DNA of 64,000 nucleotides. It comes from Methylobacterium indicum (GTDB lineage: Bacteria; Pseudomonadota; Alphaproteobacteria; Rhizobiales; Beijerinckiaceae). Of the stretch, positions 53,095 to 61,926 are shown piece after piece. Location of the stretch: contig NZ_JTHF01000187.1 of NCBI RefSeq assembly GCF_001043895.1, positions 1 through 64,000 on the forward strand, read 5' to 3'. The notes beneath the pieces were generated by a model. The model saw only the letters and a list, made by a program, of their open reading frames with translations, was not told the origin of the DNA and did not search any database. Position numbers and translations under genes: made by a program. Numbering within the stretch: position 1 is the first letter of the stretch; each line of letters starts with the position of its first letter.

Positions 53095-54522
53095 ATGACC
53101 GAGCCGTCGCCCATCCGGATCGAGAACGATGCCTTCGGCCCGGTCGAGATCCCGGCCGACCGCTACTGGGGCGCGCAGACGCAGCGCGCGCTCGGGGTCT
53201 TCGCGATCGGAGAGGAACGCCTGCCGGTCTGCCTCGTGCGGGCCTTCGGCCTGCAGAAGCTCGCCGCGGCCCGCGCCAACCGCCGCCTCGGGCTGCTGGA
53301 TCCGTCTCTCGCCGACCCGATCGAGGCGGCGTCTCGCGAGGTGTGGGAGGGCGGGTTCGACAGCCACTTTCCCCTCGTGGTCTGGCAGACCGGTTCCGGC
53401 ACCCAGACCAACATGAACGCCAACGAGGTCATCGCCAACCGCGCCAACGAGCACCTCGGCCAGGCCCTGGGGACGCGCAGCCCGGTCCACCCTAACGACC
53501 ACGTGAACCGGTCCCAGTCCTCGAACGACAGCTTCCCGACCGTGATGCACCTCTGCACCGCACTGGAGCTGCGCGACCGGCTGATGCCGGCGCTTCACCT
53601 CTTGCGCGACACCCTGGCCGCGAAGGCGGTGGCCTTCGACGACGTGGTGAAGATCGGTCGGACCCACCTCATGGACGCGGTACCGATGACAGTCGGGCAG
53701 GCATTCCGCGCCTTCGCGGCGCAGATCGGATCGGGGATCGAGCGCGTCGAGGCCGTGGCTCCGCGCCTCCACCGCCTCGCACAGGGCGGAACCGCCGTCG
53801 GGTCCGGCCTCAACGCGCCGACGGGATTCGACGAGGCCTTCTGCGCGGAGGTCGCGGCCCTCTCGGGGCTTCCCGTCGTCCCCAACCCGAGCAAGTTCGA
53901 GGGGATGGGCGCCCATGACGCCCTGGTCGAGGTCTCGGGCGCCCTCAACGTGCTGGCGGTCTCAGTCATCAAGATCGCCAACGACATCCGGTTGCTCGGC
54001 TCCGGGCCGCGCTGCGGCCTCGGCGAGCTCGTGATCCCCGACGACGGCCTGTCGTCGTCGATCATGCCGGGCAAGCGCAACGCGACGGTCGCCGAGGCGC
54101 TGGTGCAGGCCGCCTTCCAGGTCATCGGCAACCACGCCACGGTCACGGCGGCGGGTGCCTCCGGGACCTTCGAGCTGAACGTCGCCAAGCCGGTCCTGAT
54201 CCACAACCTGCTGCAATCGATCCGGGTGCTGGCGGACGGCGCCTGCGTCTTCGCCCTGCGGCTGGTGCGGGACCTCGATGTCGATCGGGACCGCCTTGCC
54301 GACAACGTGGCGAACGCCCTGCTGCTCGCAACGGCGCTCAACCCGATCCTCGGCTACGACCGCGTCGCCGCGATCACCCGGACGGCCATGAGCGAGGGGG
54401 TGACCCCGCGCGCGGCGGCGATCGCCCTGGGCTTCGCGACGGCTGAGGAGTACGACCGCCTCGTCGATCCGGCAGCGATGGCCTTGCCCGGCGCCGGTAC
54501 GCGCCAGGATCGGGACGTGTGA
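53095..54522 (+). CDS. fumC: Class II fumarate hydratase family enzyme
   Basis: 475-residue fumarase-type enzyme: WQTGSGTQTNMNANEVIANR (97-116), NDHVNRSQSSNDSFPT (134-149), KIGRTHLMDAVPMTVGQ (186-202) and the catalytic loop SSSIMPGKRNATVAEAL (320-336). Canonical fumarases read GSSIMPGKVNPTQ there, and GNFELNV where this has GTFELNV, so the active-site rim differs and a fumarate-adding lyase on another substrate is possible. It starts 73 bases after dctA. Confidence 0.8.
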   Translation: MTEPSPIRIENDAFGPVEIPADRYWGAQTQRALGVFAIGEERLPVCLVRAFGLQKLAAARANRRLGLLDPSLADPIEAASREVWEGGFDSHFPLVVWQTGSGTQTNMNANEVIANRANEHLGQALGTRSPVHPNDHVNRSQSSNDSFPTVMHLCTALELRDRLMPALHLLRDTLAAKAVAFDDVVKIGRTHLMDAVPMTVGQAFRAFAAQIGSGIERVEAVAPRLHRLAQGGTAVGSGLNAPTGFDEAFCAEVAALSGLPVVPNPSKFEGMGAHDALVEVSGALNVLAVSVIKIANDIRLLGSGPRCGLGELVIPDDGLSSSIMPGKRNATVAEALVQAAFQVIGNHATVTAAGASGTFELNVAKPVLIHNLLQSIRVLADGACVFALRLVRDLDVDRDRLADNVANALLLATALNPILGYDRVAAITRTAMSEGVTPRAAAIALGFATAEEYDRLVDPAAMALPGAGTRQDRDV

Positions 54523-54532
54523 AGCGGCGGGA

Positions 54533-54554
54533 CGCCTTGCGGATCCGAAAGGCG
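54533..54554. terminator. Near-perfect palindrome between convergent genes
   Basis: CGCCTT (54533-54538) pairs with AAGGCG (54549-54554), and the inner CGGATCCG is itself palindromic, leaving one mismatch. It lies between the ends of the fumarase gene and the minus-strand regulator. Possible bidirectional terminator without a T-run. Confidence 0.35.
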
Positions 54555-54564
54555 GCCTCGCCTT

Positions 54565-55590
54565 CTACTCCGACGGGGTCAGGTAATCCGGGCAGGCGAC
54601 GATACCGAGGGTTGCCGCGACCTCGAACCGGCCGAGCCACCGGTCGATAGCCTCGGCGAGATGCCGCTCCAGGAGCAGGGCCGCCCCGCGCGCATCGCCG
54701 TCGAGCAGATGATCCAAGATGGCGAGGTGCTCGTGTAGGGCATGCTCGATCTTGTGCATCGGGATTCCGAGGATCGGGTCGATCAGGTGCCGCGTCGGAC
54801 CGAACAGGAAATGCGTTGGCTTGAGGGCGTGAATCAGCTCGTCGTTCCCCGAATGGCCGAGAAGATCCCGATGCAAATCGGTCTCGGCCCGGTCGAAATC
54901 CTCGCCGTCGATCGCGGGCCGGGCCAGCGTCGCCTCGATATGCGCCTTCGCCTGCCGGAGGAGGGCCATCGGAATGCGCGGCGCGGCCTCGGCCAGCAAG
55001 ACCGGTTCGAGCAGCCGGCGCAGCGCGTAGAGATTGCGGATCCGCTGCGGCGTCACCCGGCGGGCCACCCAGCGCCCGGCGGCATCCTTGGTGACGAGGC
55101 CGACGCCGTCCATGCGGGCAAGGAGGTCGCGCGTCACCGTCCGGCTCACGCCGTAATGCTGCGCGAGCCGCAGGTCGTTGACCCGGACCGAGTGAAACAG
55201 GATCTGTCCGTAGAGTTCCTGCTCCACCGCGCCGTACAGGGTTTCCCATCGGCGCTGATGCGCCATCGGCGCAGGGTCGAGCGGTGGTGCCGCATCATCC
55301 CCCTCCCCGGCTGCAGCGATGCCCCCGACCCTGTAGCCACGCGCCCCGTCCTCTGAGACGAGCCGCTCCGCCGCCAGGGCATTCAGGGCGCCGCGGGCCG
55401 GCGAGCGGCTGACGCCGAATGTCCGGGCAAGCTGCGACTCGAGCAGGCGAGTCCCCGGCCGGATGCGGCCTTCCGCGATCCCTGCCTTGAGGTGGGCGTA
55501 GATCCGGTCCTGCAGCGAGACCGCGGATGATGTGACGAGCGGCGCCCGCCGGTCCGCCTCGTCCCGTGCCGGTCTCCGGTCGATCGTCAT
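54565..55590 (-). CDS. GntR-family regulator with two winged-helix domains and FCD-like domain
   Basis: 341-residue regulator. Residues about 20-75 form a GntR winged helix (LQDRIYAHLKAGIAEGRIRP, ESQLARTFGVSRSPARGALN). Residues about 115-180 form a second one (LYGAVEQELYGQILFHSVRV, LRLAQHYGVSRTVTRDLLAR, GLVTKDAAGRWVARRV). The C-terminal 160 residues are an all-helical FCD-like ligand domain with KIEHALHEHLAILDHLLDGD. ATG 55590 has GGGAGAAGGG upstream. It faces an acetoacetate-decarboxylase-like gene 383 bases away and a GTACACT-N6-AGTGTAC operator lies between them. Confidence 0.8.
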   Translation of the reverse strand: MTIDRRPARDEADRRAPLVTSSAVSLQDRIYAHLKAGIAEGRIRPGTRLLESQLARTFGVSRSPARGALNALAAERLVSEDGARGYRVGGIAAAGEGDDAAPPLDPAPMAHQRRWETLYGAVEQELYGQILFHSVRVNDLRLAQHYGVSRTVTRDLLARMDGVGLVTKDAAGRWVARRVTPQRIRNLYALRRLLEPVLLAEAAPRIPMALLRQAKAHIEATLARPAIDGEDFDRAETDLHRDLLGHSGNDELIHALKPTHFLFGPTRHLIDPILGIPMHKIEHALHEHLAILDHLLDGDARGAALLLERHLAEAIDRWLGRFEVAATLGIVACPDYLTPSE

Positions 55591-55973
55591 ACCCTTCTCC
55601 CGGGAACGGCCGCGGGGCGACGCGATGGCGTCGGAACCCGGTGACGGCGGTTGACTCCAATGTACACTGGATGCAGTGTACGCTCTAACAAGGGCGATAG
55701 GCGAGGCTTCAAGGCCGGTCTGCCGACCCGAACCAGCCGAAAAGGGACGAAACGTCGGGGCTGCCCGTCGTCGGAGAGCGGTCCGACGCAGCATGGATGC
55801 TCCCGGCCACGACACGCCACACGGGCCGGCAAGCGCTGCCGGCCCCCGGTTGCAGGCCTGAAGCGTAGATCGTCGGGCTGATTCGGCGGCACGGTCGCCA
55901 TGCCCATTCATCCTTCACAGCGGAACCTGACGATCATCGCCGCGAGCGCCGCAGCGAAACCCAGGAGGTCACC
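55591..55973. promoter_or_regulatory. Divergent intergenic region with GTACACT palindrome
   Basis: GTACACT (55662-55668) and AGTGTAC (55675-55681) form a perfect 7-bp inverted repeat around six bases, the likely site of the dual-winged-helix regulator. TTGACT at 55651-55656 and TACACT on either strand within the palindrome could be promoter elements. The rest of the gap up to the AGGAGG ribosome site (55963) shows nothing else. Confidence 0.55.
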
Positions 55974-56756
55974 GTGTACGACGTCAAGAAGATGTTCGGC
56001 GATTACGACATGCATCCAAACAGCGGCGTCAATCCGCAATATGCGCCGGCCTATCCGGTCGAATGGGAATGCGCGCTGCGGACCGTCGAGGTCATGACCC
56101 GGGTCGATCGGGTAAAGGTCGCCGCCCTCCTTGCCGACACGCCGTTCGAGCTCGTCAACGACCGGGTCGCCTTCCGCTTCATGGCCTCGCCGGGGCACAC
56201 CCTGTCGCTTCATCAAGGGCGCATGTTCGACCTCATGGTGACGGTCGCTGTCCGCTACGAAGGATTGTTCACCCAGACGCATCTCTACATGTATTGCAGC
56301 GACCCGATGGGGATCGCGGCCGGGCGCGAGCTTTTCGGCTATACCAAGAAGGATTGCACCTACGCGTTCGACGAGGCTCCGGACGGATCGATCTCCGGCC
56401 GGGTCGACCGCCGTGGCGGTCCGCTCGCGGAGTTCCGGTTCACACCCGATCCCGACGCGCCGGTCGTGCGCCTCGTCGACGCCGACGAGCAGCCGGGCGG
56501 CGAGATCCACGTCCGGCGCCTCCCGCATCCGGAGCGTTTGGAGACGGCCTATGCCGACATCGTCTATCGGCGCACGCCCCTCGCCTATTCCGAGCCACGC
56601 CCCGGGCGGGCCGAGATGACGCTGAACGCCTCCGCCTTCGATCCGATCGCAGCGCTGGAGCCCGAGATCCTGTCGGCGCAGTTCATGGTGTCCGATGTCT
56701 ATGGCGGCGGCTTTGCGGTCGAGGACCGGCGCCTGCTCAAGCGCTTGATCCCGTAA
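55974..56756 (+). CDS. Acetoacetate decarboxylase family protein
   Basis: 260-residue ADC-like protein. The Schiff-base lysine region is GRELFGYTKKD, with Lys125/Lys126 after Glu119, matching GRE-x(n)-PKK of acetoacetate decarboxylase except that Pro is Thr. GTG 55974 has AGGAGG at ideal spacing. It is followed by a periplasmic binding protein and an SDR dehydrogenase on the same strand. It may decarboxylate a beta-keto acid, or be one of the family's aldolase/dehydratase relatives. Confidence 0.82.
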   Translation: MYDVKKMFGDYDMHPNSGVNPQYAPAYPVEWECALRTVEVMTRVDRVKVAALLADTPFELVNDRVAFRFMASPGHTLSLHQGRMFDLMVTVAVRYEGLFTQTHLYMYCSDPMGIAAGRELFGYTKKDCTYAFDEAPDGSISGRVDRRGGPLAEFRFTPDPDAPVVRLVDADEQPGGEIHVRRLPHPERLETAYADIVYRRTPLAYSEPRPGRAEMTLNASAFDPIAALEPEILSAQFMVSDVYGGGFAVEDRRLLKRLIP

Positions 56757-56805
56757 CGCCCGCGCCGTCCCCGCGCACGGATCGATCACCATGGGAGAGG
56801 ATACG

Positions 56806-58047
56806 ATGCCATCGACGGCCTTCAGTGCGCGCCGGATCGGCCGCAGGATTTTCCTAGCCGGCGGCGTCGGCGCGGCGGTCCTGGGATCGACCCGCCTCAG
56901 GGCCGAACCGGTGCGTCCGGTCAGGATCGGCGTCCTGACCGACATGTCCAGCCTCTACGCGGATTGCACGGGCCAGGGCTCGGTTCTTGCCACGCAGCTG
57001 GCCACGGAGGATCTCGGTGCCGGTCCCTCGCTGCCCGTCGAGATCCTCAGCGCCGATCACCAGAACAAGGCCGACGTTGCCGCGGCGATCGCCCGCAAAT
57101 GGATCGATCAGGATGGGGTCGACGTCATCACCGACGTCCCGAACTCGGCCGTCGCCCTGGCGGTCGGCAGCGTGGTGCGCGACAAGAACAAGGTGATGCT
57201 GGCCTCGGGCCCGTCTTCCTCCGACCTGACCGGCAAGGCCTGCTCGCCGAACACGATCCACTGGACCTACGACACCTACGCGCTCGCGACCGGCGCCGCG
57301 ACGGCGGTCGTCGCCTCCGGGGCGCGCTCGTGGTTCACCCTCACGGCCGACTACGCCTTCGGTCACGCGATGGAGGGGGATGTCCGGCGCGTGGTCGAGC
57401 GGAGCGGCGGCAAGGTCATCGGCGGCGTGCGGACCCCGATCAACACGCCCGATTTCTCGTCCTTCCTGCTGCAAGCACAGGCCTCGGGAGCCCAGGTCGT
57501 CGGTCTGATCAACGCCGGGGGCGACACGATCAACTCGATCAAGCAGGCGGTCGAGTTCGGCATTCCGGTGGGTGTGCAGAAGCTCGTGGCGACGGTCCTC
57601 TACATCACCGACGTCCACTCCCTCGGTCTCGAGACGGCGAAGGGGCTGCAATTCACCGAGGCCTTCTACTGGGATCTGAACGAGGGAACCCGGGCCTGGA
57701 CGAAGCGATTCGTCCCGAGAAACCGCGACCGCTACCCGAGCGCACTGCATGCCGGCGCCTATGCTTCGGCCCTGCACTACCTGCGCGCCGTCCAATCGCT
57801 CGGCAGCGCGGCCGACGGCCGGGCCGTCGTCTCCCGGATGAAGGAGATGCCGACCGATGATCCCCTGTTCGGCAAGGGCTCGATCCGGCCCGACGGCCGC
57901 AAGCTCCATCCGATGTACCTGTTCGAGGTGAAGAGCCCGGCCGACTCGAAATACCCGTGGGATTACTACAAGGTCGTGCAGTCGATCCCGGCCGACGTCG
58001 TGTGGCGTCCGCTCGGCGAGGGCGGCTGCCCGATGGTCAAGGCATGA
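56806..58047 (+). CDS. Orphan branched-chain-type ABC substrate-binding protein
   Basis: 413-residue periplasmic protein with a Tat-like or Sec signal (RRIGRRIFLAGGVGAAVLG, cleavage near LRAEP). The mature domain has VRIGVLTDMSSLYADCTGQG, ADHQNKADVAAAIARKWIDQ and WFTLTADYAFGHAMEGDVRR, typical of the aliphatic amide/branched-chain binding family. ATG 56806 has GGGAGAGGA before it. No permease or ATPase genes accompany it; it may feed another Liv-type channel. Overlaps the SDR start (ATGA). Confidence 0.85.
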   Translation: MPSTAFSARRIGRRIFLAGGVGAAVLGSTRLRAEPVRPVRIGVLTDMSSLYADCTGQGSVLATQLATEDLGAGPSLPVEILSADHQNKADVAAAIARKWIDQDGVDVITDVPNSAVALAVGSVVRDKNKVMLASGPSSSDLTGKACSPNTIHWTYDTYALATGAATAVVASGARSWFTLTADYAFGHAMEGDVRRVVERSGGKVIGGVRTPINTPDFSSFLLQAQASGAQVVGLINAGGDTINSIKQAVEFGIPVGVQKLVATVLYITDVHSLGLETAKGLQFTEAFYWDLNEGTRAWTKRFVPRNRDRYPSALHAGAYASALHYLRAVQSLGSAADGRAVVSRMKEMPTDDPLFGKGSIRPDGRKLHPMYLFEVKSPADSKYPWDYYKVVQSIPADVVWRPLGEGGCPMVKA

Positions 58048-58784
58048 GCGTCGCGCTCGTCACCGGCGGCGGGGGTGGCCTCGGACGCGCCATCGCTCTC
58101 CGGCTCGCCCGGGACGGCGCCGCGATCGCGCTGGCCGACCACGATCCCGCTTCGGGCACGGAGACCGCGCGGCTGGTCGAGGCCGCGGGCCGGCGCGCCT
58201 TATTCGTCAGGACGGACGTCTCCGACAGCGCCGGATTCGCCGCCTGCGTCGCGGCCGTCGAAGGCGATCTCGGACCAATCACGGCCTTCGTCAGCAATGC
58301 GGGCATCGAGGGTGTCGTCGCTCCGATCGACGAATACCCGGACGACGTCTTCGACCGGGTTCTCGCCGTCAACGCCAAGGGTACGTTCCTGGGCCTGAAG
58401 CATGTTCTCGGCCGGATGCGCCAGCGCGGCGCCGGGTCGATAGTCACCATCGCCTCCACCTCCGCGATCCGGGGCCGTGCCGGCCTCGCGGGATACGTGG
58501 CCGCCAAGCATGCCGTTCTCGGGCTGACCCGGGTGGCGGCGCTCGACGTCCAGGGGACGGGCGTTCGGGTGAACGCCGTCCTGCCCGGACCGATCGACAC
58601 CCGCATGATTCACTCGCTCGACGCGCAGGCCCTCAGTTCCGGTGGCGCGATCCGGAGGGCGGGACAGCCTACTTACGGCAAGCCCGCCGACGTTGCGAAC
58701 GTTGTCGCGTTCCTCCTGTCCGATGAAGCCGCGCATGTGAATGGAGCCGCCCTTACGGTCGACGCCGCAGCCAGCGTCCTGTGA
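58044..58784 (+). CDS. Short-chain dehydrogenase/reductase
   Basis: 246-residue SDR enzyme with the nucleotide motif TGGGGGLGRA (7-16), NAGIEG, catalytic Ser in TIASTSAI, Tyr-x3-Lys in GYVAAKHAVLGL and C-terminal GAALTVDAA. It oxidises a hydroxy acid or alcohol to a ketone or the reverse. Coupled to the binding protein; together with the decarboxylase it suggests hydroxyacid to beta-ketoacid to ketone. Confidence 0.88.
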   Translation: MSVALVTGGGGGLGRAIALRLARDGAAIALADHDPASGTETARLVEAAGRRALFVRTDVSDSAGFAACVAAVEGDLGPITAFVSNAGIEGVVAPIDEYPDDVFDRVLAVNAKGTFLGLKHVLGRMRQRGAGSIVTIASTSAIRGRAGLAGYVAAKHAVLGLTRVAALDVQGTGVRVNAVLPGPIDTRMIHSLDAQALSSGGAIRRAGQPTYGKPADVANVVAFLLSDEAAHVNGAALTVDAAASVL

Positions 58785-59163
58785 GCGCCAAGAGCAGACC
58801 TGCGATCCGGGTGGCCCGAATGGCTGCTCGTAGCCCGACACCGGGCCTTCATGCTTCGCCGTCTCCGCTGCAGCCGTTGCATTCATTCGCGCAAGCTTCG
58901 CGTATAGAGCCGGCATCGCTGCTCGGCGTCAGCCTAGTAAATCCTAAGCTAGTGCGTAATCCGCGGATTCATTCATGGTTTTGGTCGAAAGTAGACTCCC
59001 GTATGGTCAGGCCGATTGGGTTCTGACCCTAACGGACTAAGTTCCGCTGATCACAATACTAGCGTGCGCTGATGGAACCAAGCGACACTCTCGAACTCCG
59101 TTTCAAGACTAGGTCGAAAGCTGTAATTTTATTATATTTTGATGTAATAGTAATATTTAATAC
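58785..59163. other. Intergenic region between convergent genes
   Basis: 379 bases, GC-rich at first and very AT-rich from 59110. A weak GGTCAG/CTGACC hairpin lies at 59005-59028. No gene is supported. The AT-rich end runs into the last codons of the amidohydrolase. Confidence 0.5.
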
Positions 59164-60207
59164 CTAATCATATTGCAAAACTGACAAATTATATAAATCA
59201 ATTGCATTGCGATAGAAGAGGCCCATGCGATCATCGGGTGAAAGGTCAGCGGTCATCAGCTTGAACGCGTTCCAGAGTGGCACGTACCCAACCATTCCCT
59301 TGTCGACGGGAAAGTTGCTCTCGAACATGCAGCGCTGCGGCCCGAACCAGTCTATGCACGGAAGGATCCACGGCGACCAGGCCCGGACGAGTTCGTCCGA
59401 GGTCGGGGGTCGCGGGGCGTCATCGAAGTCGTAGCCGTTGACCCGCATCGCCAGGCCGCCGAGCTTCAGCCGGACATTCGGACGTTCGGCGACGCGCCGC
59501 ATCCGAGTCGACCAATTGTCATGAACTTCGTCGCGCCGACCTCGATAGGCGCCCATCCCAAGGGGACCACCGCAATGGTCGAGGATGATGGTCGTGTCCG
59601 GGCACGCATCGGCGAGCGCGCATACCTCGTCGAGTTGCGTGTGATAGCAGAACGCATCGAGCGTCAGCCCGAACCGCGGCAAAAGCCGACCGGCTTCGGC
59701 GAACAGGGGATGCGCCAGGAGCCCAGGCGTCGGTGGCACCGGGTTCGAAGTGATCGCCGGGTCCGGGTGATAGGCGGTCTGGTTGCGGATGCCCCGCAGC
59801 CGGCCGCCGCCGGCACGCAGCAGCGCCTCGAGCACCGGAACGATCCGCTCACCGAGCATCATGTCGGCGAAGCCGACGATGCCCGCACAGGCATGGCGAC
59901 GACCATAGAGACCGCTCGCCGCCTGCGCGGCGACGCCGTTCGCGAACTCGACCTCGCCGACCGGCTGGAACTCGGGCGCCAGATCGGGCCGGTACATCGA
60001 GCGGCTCTGCACGAACACCGTGGCACGGACGTCGTGCCCGGCCTCCATATCGGCGAGCAGGTCGAGGAACAGGTAGCGCTGGCCCTCCGGCCGGTCCCAG
60101 AGGTGGTGGTGGCAATCGACGATAGGCAGATCCGGCTCAATCGCCGCTTCGCGGGTCAGGCCGAGCCAGTCGGGGCGGACGGGAGCGTGGATCCGGCGCG
60201 TCGCCAT
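59164..60207 (-). CDS. Amidohydrolase-family metal-dependent hydrolase
   Basis: 347-residue protein of the amidohydrolase-2 family, with metal motif IVDCHHHLWD (His33-His35), ILDHCGGPLG and FESNFPVDKG near the C terminus. Related enzymes are lactonases, barbiturase-like and aromatic acid decarboxylase-like hydrolases. The last few codons are AT-rich (LYNLSVLQYD), unlike the body of the gene, although the family's C-terminal part is present. Its ATG overlaps the RraA-like stop by one base. Confidence 0.85.
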   Translation of the reverse strand: MATRRIHAPVRPDWLGLTREAAIEPDLPIVDCHHHLWDRPEGQRYLFLDLLADMEAGHDVRATVFVQSRSMYRPDLAPEFQPVGEVEFANGVAAQAASGLYGRRHACAGIVGFADMMLGERIVPVLEALLRAGGGRLRGIRNQTAYHPDPAITSNPVPPTPGLLAHPLFAEAGRLLPRFGLTLDAFCYHTQLDEVCALADACPDTTIILDHCGGPLGMGAYRGRRDEVHDNWSTRMRRVAERPNVRLKLGGLAMRVNGYDFDDAPRPPTSDELVRAWSPWILPCIDWFGPQRCMFESNFPVDKGMVGYVPLWNAFKLMTADLSPDDRMGLFYRNAIDLYNLSVLQYD

Positions 60208-60881
60208 CAGGCTTCCACCTCGCAGCCGAGCCGCGTCAGCGCCGTCCCGACCCAGGCGCGGTCGTAGCGGCGCTCCTCGATCGCCCGCATCATCTCCTCC
60301 TCGGCCCGGTGCTTCTCCTGCGCCGCCCGGTACACCGCCTCGGCTTCGTCGAAGGGAACACAGACGAGGCCGTCCGCGTCGCCGATCACGAGGTCGCCCG
60401 GCTCGATCACCATGCCGTCGATGGCGACCGGCACGTTGATCTCGCCCGGACCATCCTTGTAGGGGCCGCGATGGGTGACGCCGGCTGCGTAGACCGGGAA
60501 GTCGCGCTCGGCGATCCAGGCCACGTCGCGGATCGCTCCGTTCAGCACGAACCCGCCGATCCCGCGCGTGCGGGCATAGGCGACCATCAACTCACCGATC
60601 AGCGCGTTGGTGAGGTCGCCGCCGCCATCGACCACCACGATGTCGCCGGGCGCGGCGAGGTCGAGGGCGGCGTGGATCATCAGGTTGTCGCCCGGCCGCG
60701 TCCTGACCGTGAGCGCGGGCCCCGCCATCACGCCGCTGCGGTGCATCGGGCGCAGCCGGGACCCGGCGGCGCTCATTCGGGCCATCGAATCGCTGATATT
60801 GGCGACCGGAAGCGCGCGGAACTGTGCGACGAGATCCTCGCCGACGGCGCGGCGACGCTTGCGAATGCGGAAACCGAGCAT
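60207..60881 (-). CDS. RraA-like protein, possible HMG/CHA aldolase or oxaloacetate decarboxylase
   Basis: 224-residue protein with DGGGDLTNALIGELMVAYAR, GIGGFVLNGAIRDV and GDLVIGDADGLVCVPFDEAE, which define the RraA/4-hydroxy-4-methyl-2-oxoglutarate aldolase family. The metal-binding Asp and substrate Arg (IRD) are present. RNase E regulation (true RraA) is less likely because the neighbour is a hydrolase in a catabolic set. Lies 64 bases after the IclR gene. Confidence 0.85.
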   Translation of the reverse strand: MLGFRIRKRRRAVGEDLVAQFRALPVANISDSMARMSAAGSRLRPMHRSGVMAGPALTVRTRPGDNLMIHAALDLAAPGDIVVVDGGGDLTNALIGELMVAYARTRGIGGFVLNGAIRDVAWIAERDFPVYAAGVTHRGPYKDGPGEINVPVAIDGMVIEPGDLVIGDADGLVCVPFDEAEAVYRAAQEKHRAEEEMMRAIEERRYDRAWVGTALTRLGCEVEA

Positions 60882-60945
60882 ATCAAACCTCGTTCAGGCG
60901 GGGGAGGTAGAGAGAGCCCGCCTCGCGCGGACTTTCACCGGGCGG

Positions 60946-61701
60946 TCAATTTGCGCGGTGCGGTGCAGCGCCCTGTTCGGCTCCATGTTGCGCGTAGTGC
61001 CGGGACGATCCGAAAGCGCAGGAGAGCTGGGCGGCTTCATCAACGAGGAGGCTGCGGACCCGTTCATCGGACGGCTCGAAGCGGCCGATCGGCCCCGACA
61101 GCGTCAGGGCGCCGACGAGCGCCTCGCGCACGCCAAAGACCGGAACCGAGATCGACGTGGTGAGCGGGTCGACCAGGCCGGAGGTCTGGCGGATGTAGCT
61201 GCCCTCAATCCTCGGCGAGCGCTCGGCATGCTGCAGGACCTGCCCCGTCGACGTCTCGTCGAAAGGGCTGGTGTCGCCCTGGCGCAGGCTCACCCGCAGG
61301 CTGTGCGGCGAGTTGTGCCGGAAGAGGCAGACGCGCGTGTCGCCCTCCCGTACGTAGAACGAGGCGGTCTCACCGCTGGCGGCGACCAGCCGCTCCAGCG
61401 ACGGCTTGATGATGCCGAGATGATCGACCGAATGCTCGTAGACGGCGGCGAGCTGAACCACCTTGATGCCGAGCTGATAGGTGCCGTCCTGGTTCTTCCG
61501 AACCATGTTCTCGCGGACGAGCGTGATCATGTAGCGGAGGATCACGCTCTTGAAGAGCCCGGTGGAGGCTTCGAGCTCGGGCAGCGAGAGCGGCTTCTCG
61601 TGGCTCAGGAAGGCATTGAGAATCGTCATCGTGCGTTCTGCCGCCGAGACGGAGCGGTCGGGCGCAGAGTCGGGCTCGGGTTCGGTCCTGGTCGTTGCCA
61701 T
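60946..61701 (-). CDS. IclR-family transcriptional regulator
   Basis: 251-residue regulator with an N-terminal winged helix (AERTMTILNAFLSHEKPLSL, ELEASTGLFKSVILRYMITL) and the C-terminal IclR effector domain (SGETASFYVREGDTRVCLFR, RQGDTSPFDETSTGQVLQ). It diverges from the amino acid-type importer; two CATAA-N5-TTATG palindromes lie in the 225-base gap. It probably governs both directions. Confidence 0.88.
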   Translation of the reverse strand: MATTRTEPEPDSAPDRSVSAAERTMTILNAFLSHEKPLSLPELEASTGLFKSVILRYMITLVRENMVRKNQDGTYQLGIKVVQLAAVYEHSVDHLGIIKPSLERLVAASGETASFYVREGDTRVCLFRHNSPHSLRVSLRQGDTSPFDETSTGQVLQHAERSPRIEGSYIRQTSGLVDPLTTSISVPVFGVREALVGALTLSGPIGRFEPSDERVRSLLVDEAAQLSCAFGSSRHYAQHGAEQGAAPHRAN

Positions 61702-61778
61702 CCATCCTCACTCAGCGCCGTTCGGAATCGCGCTCGCCGAGCGGCCCCCTCGACAGTGGGTCGGCTCTCGGATCATAT

Positions 61779-61793
61779 CATAATCAGATTATG
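61779..61793. promoter_or_regulatory. IclR-type operator 1
   Basis: CATAATCAGATTATG is a perfect palindrome around CAG (61779-61793). It shares CATAA-N5-TTATG with the second site at 61886-61900, centres 107 bp apart, both in the IclR-importer divergent gap. It lies nearer the IclR start. Confidence 0.65.
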
Positions 61794-61882
61794 AAAAAAG
61801 CGGCAACCGGAAGATGCCGGATCCGGCCCGATCCATGCACCCCGTCCCACGAGCCGGCATGGAAAGGCCTTGCGTCATTCGT

Positions 61883-61903
61883 TTTCATAATGCAGTTATG
61901 AAA
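61883..61903. promoter_or_regulatory. IclR-type operator 2
   Basis: TTTCATAA and TTATGAAA form perfect 8-bp arms around TGCAG (61883-61903). It lies 23 bases before the importer start codon, so binding would block transcription or initiation of the transporter genes. Confidence 0.7.
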
Positions 61904-61926
61904 CATGCCGCAATGAGGAGAGGCTC

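Noticed and set aside
54374-55911. Alternative long frames over the GntR/FCD regulator, including a 5' extension to 55911
   Set aside because: The extension upstream of 55590 has no family similarity and would run through the operator palindrome; ATG 55590 has a strong ribosome site.
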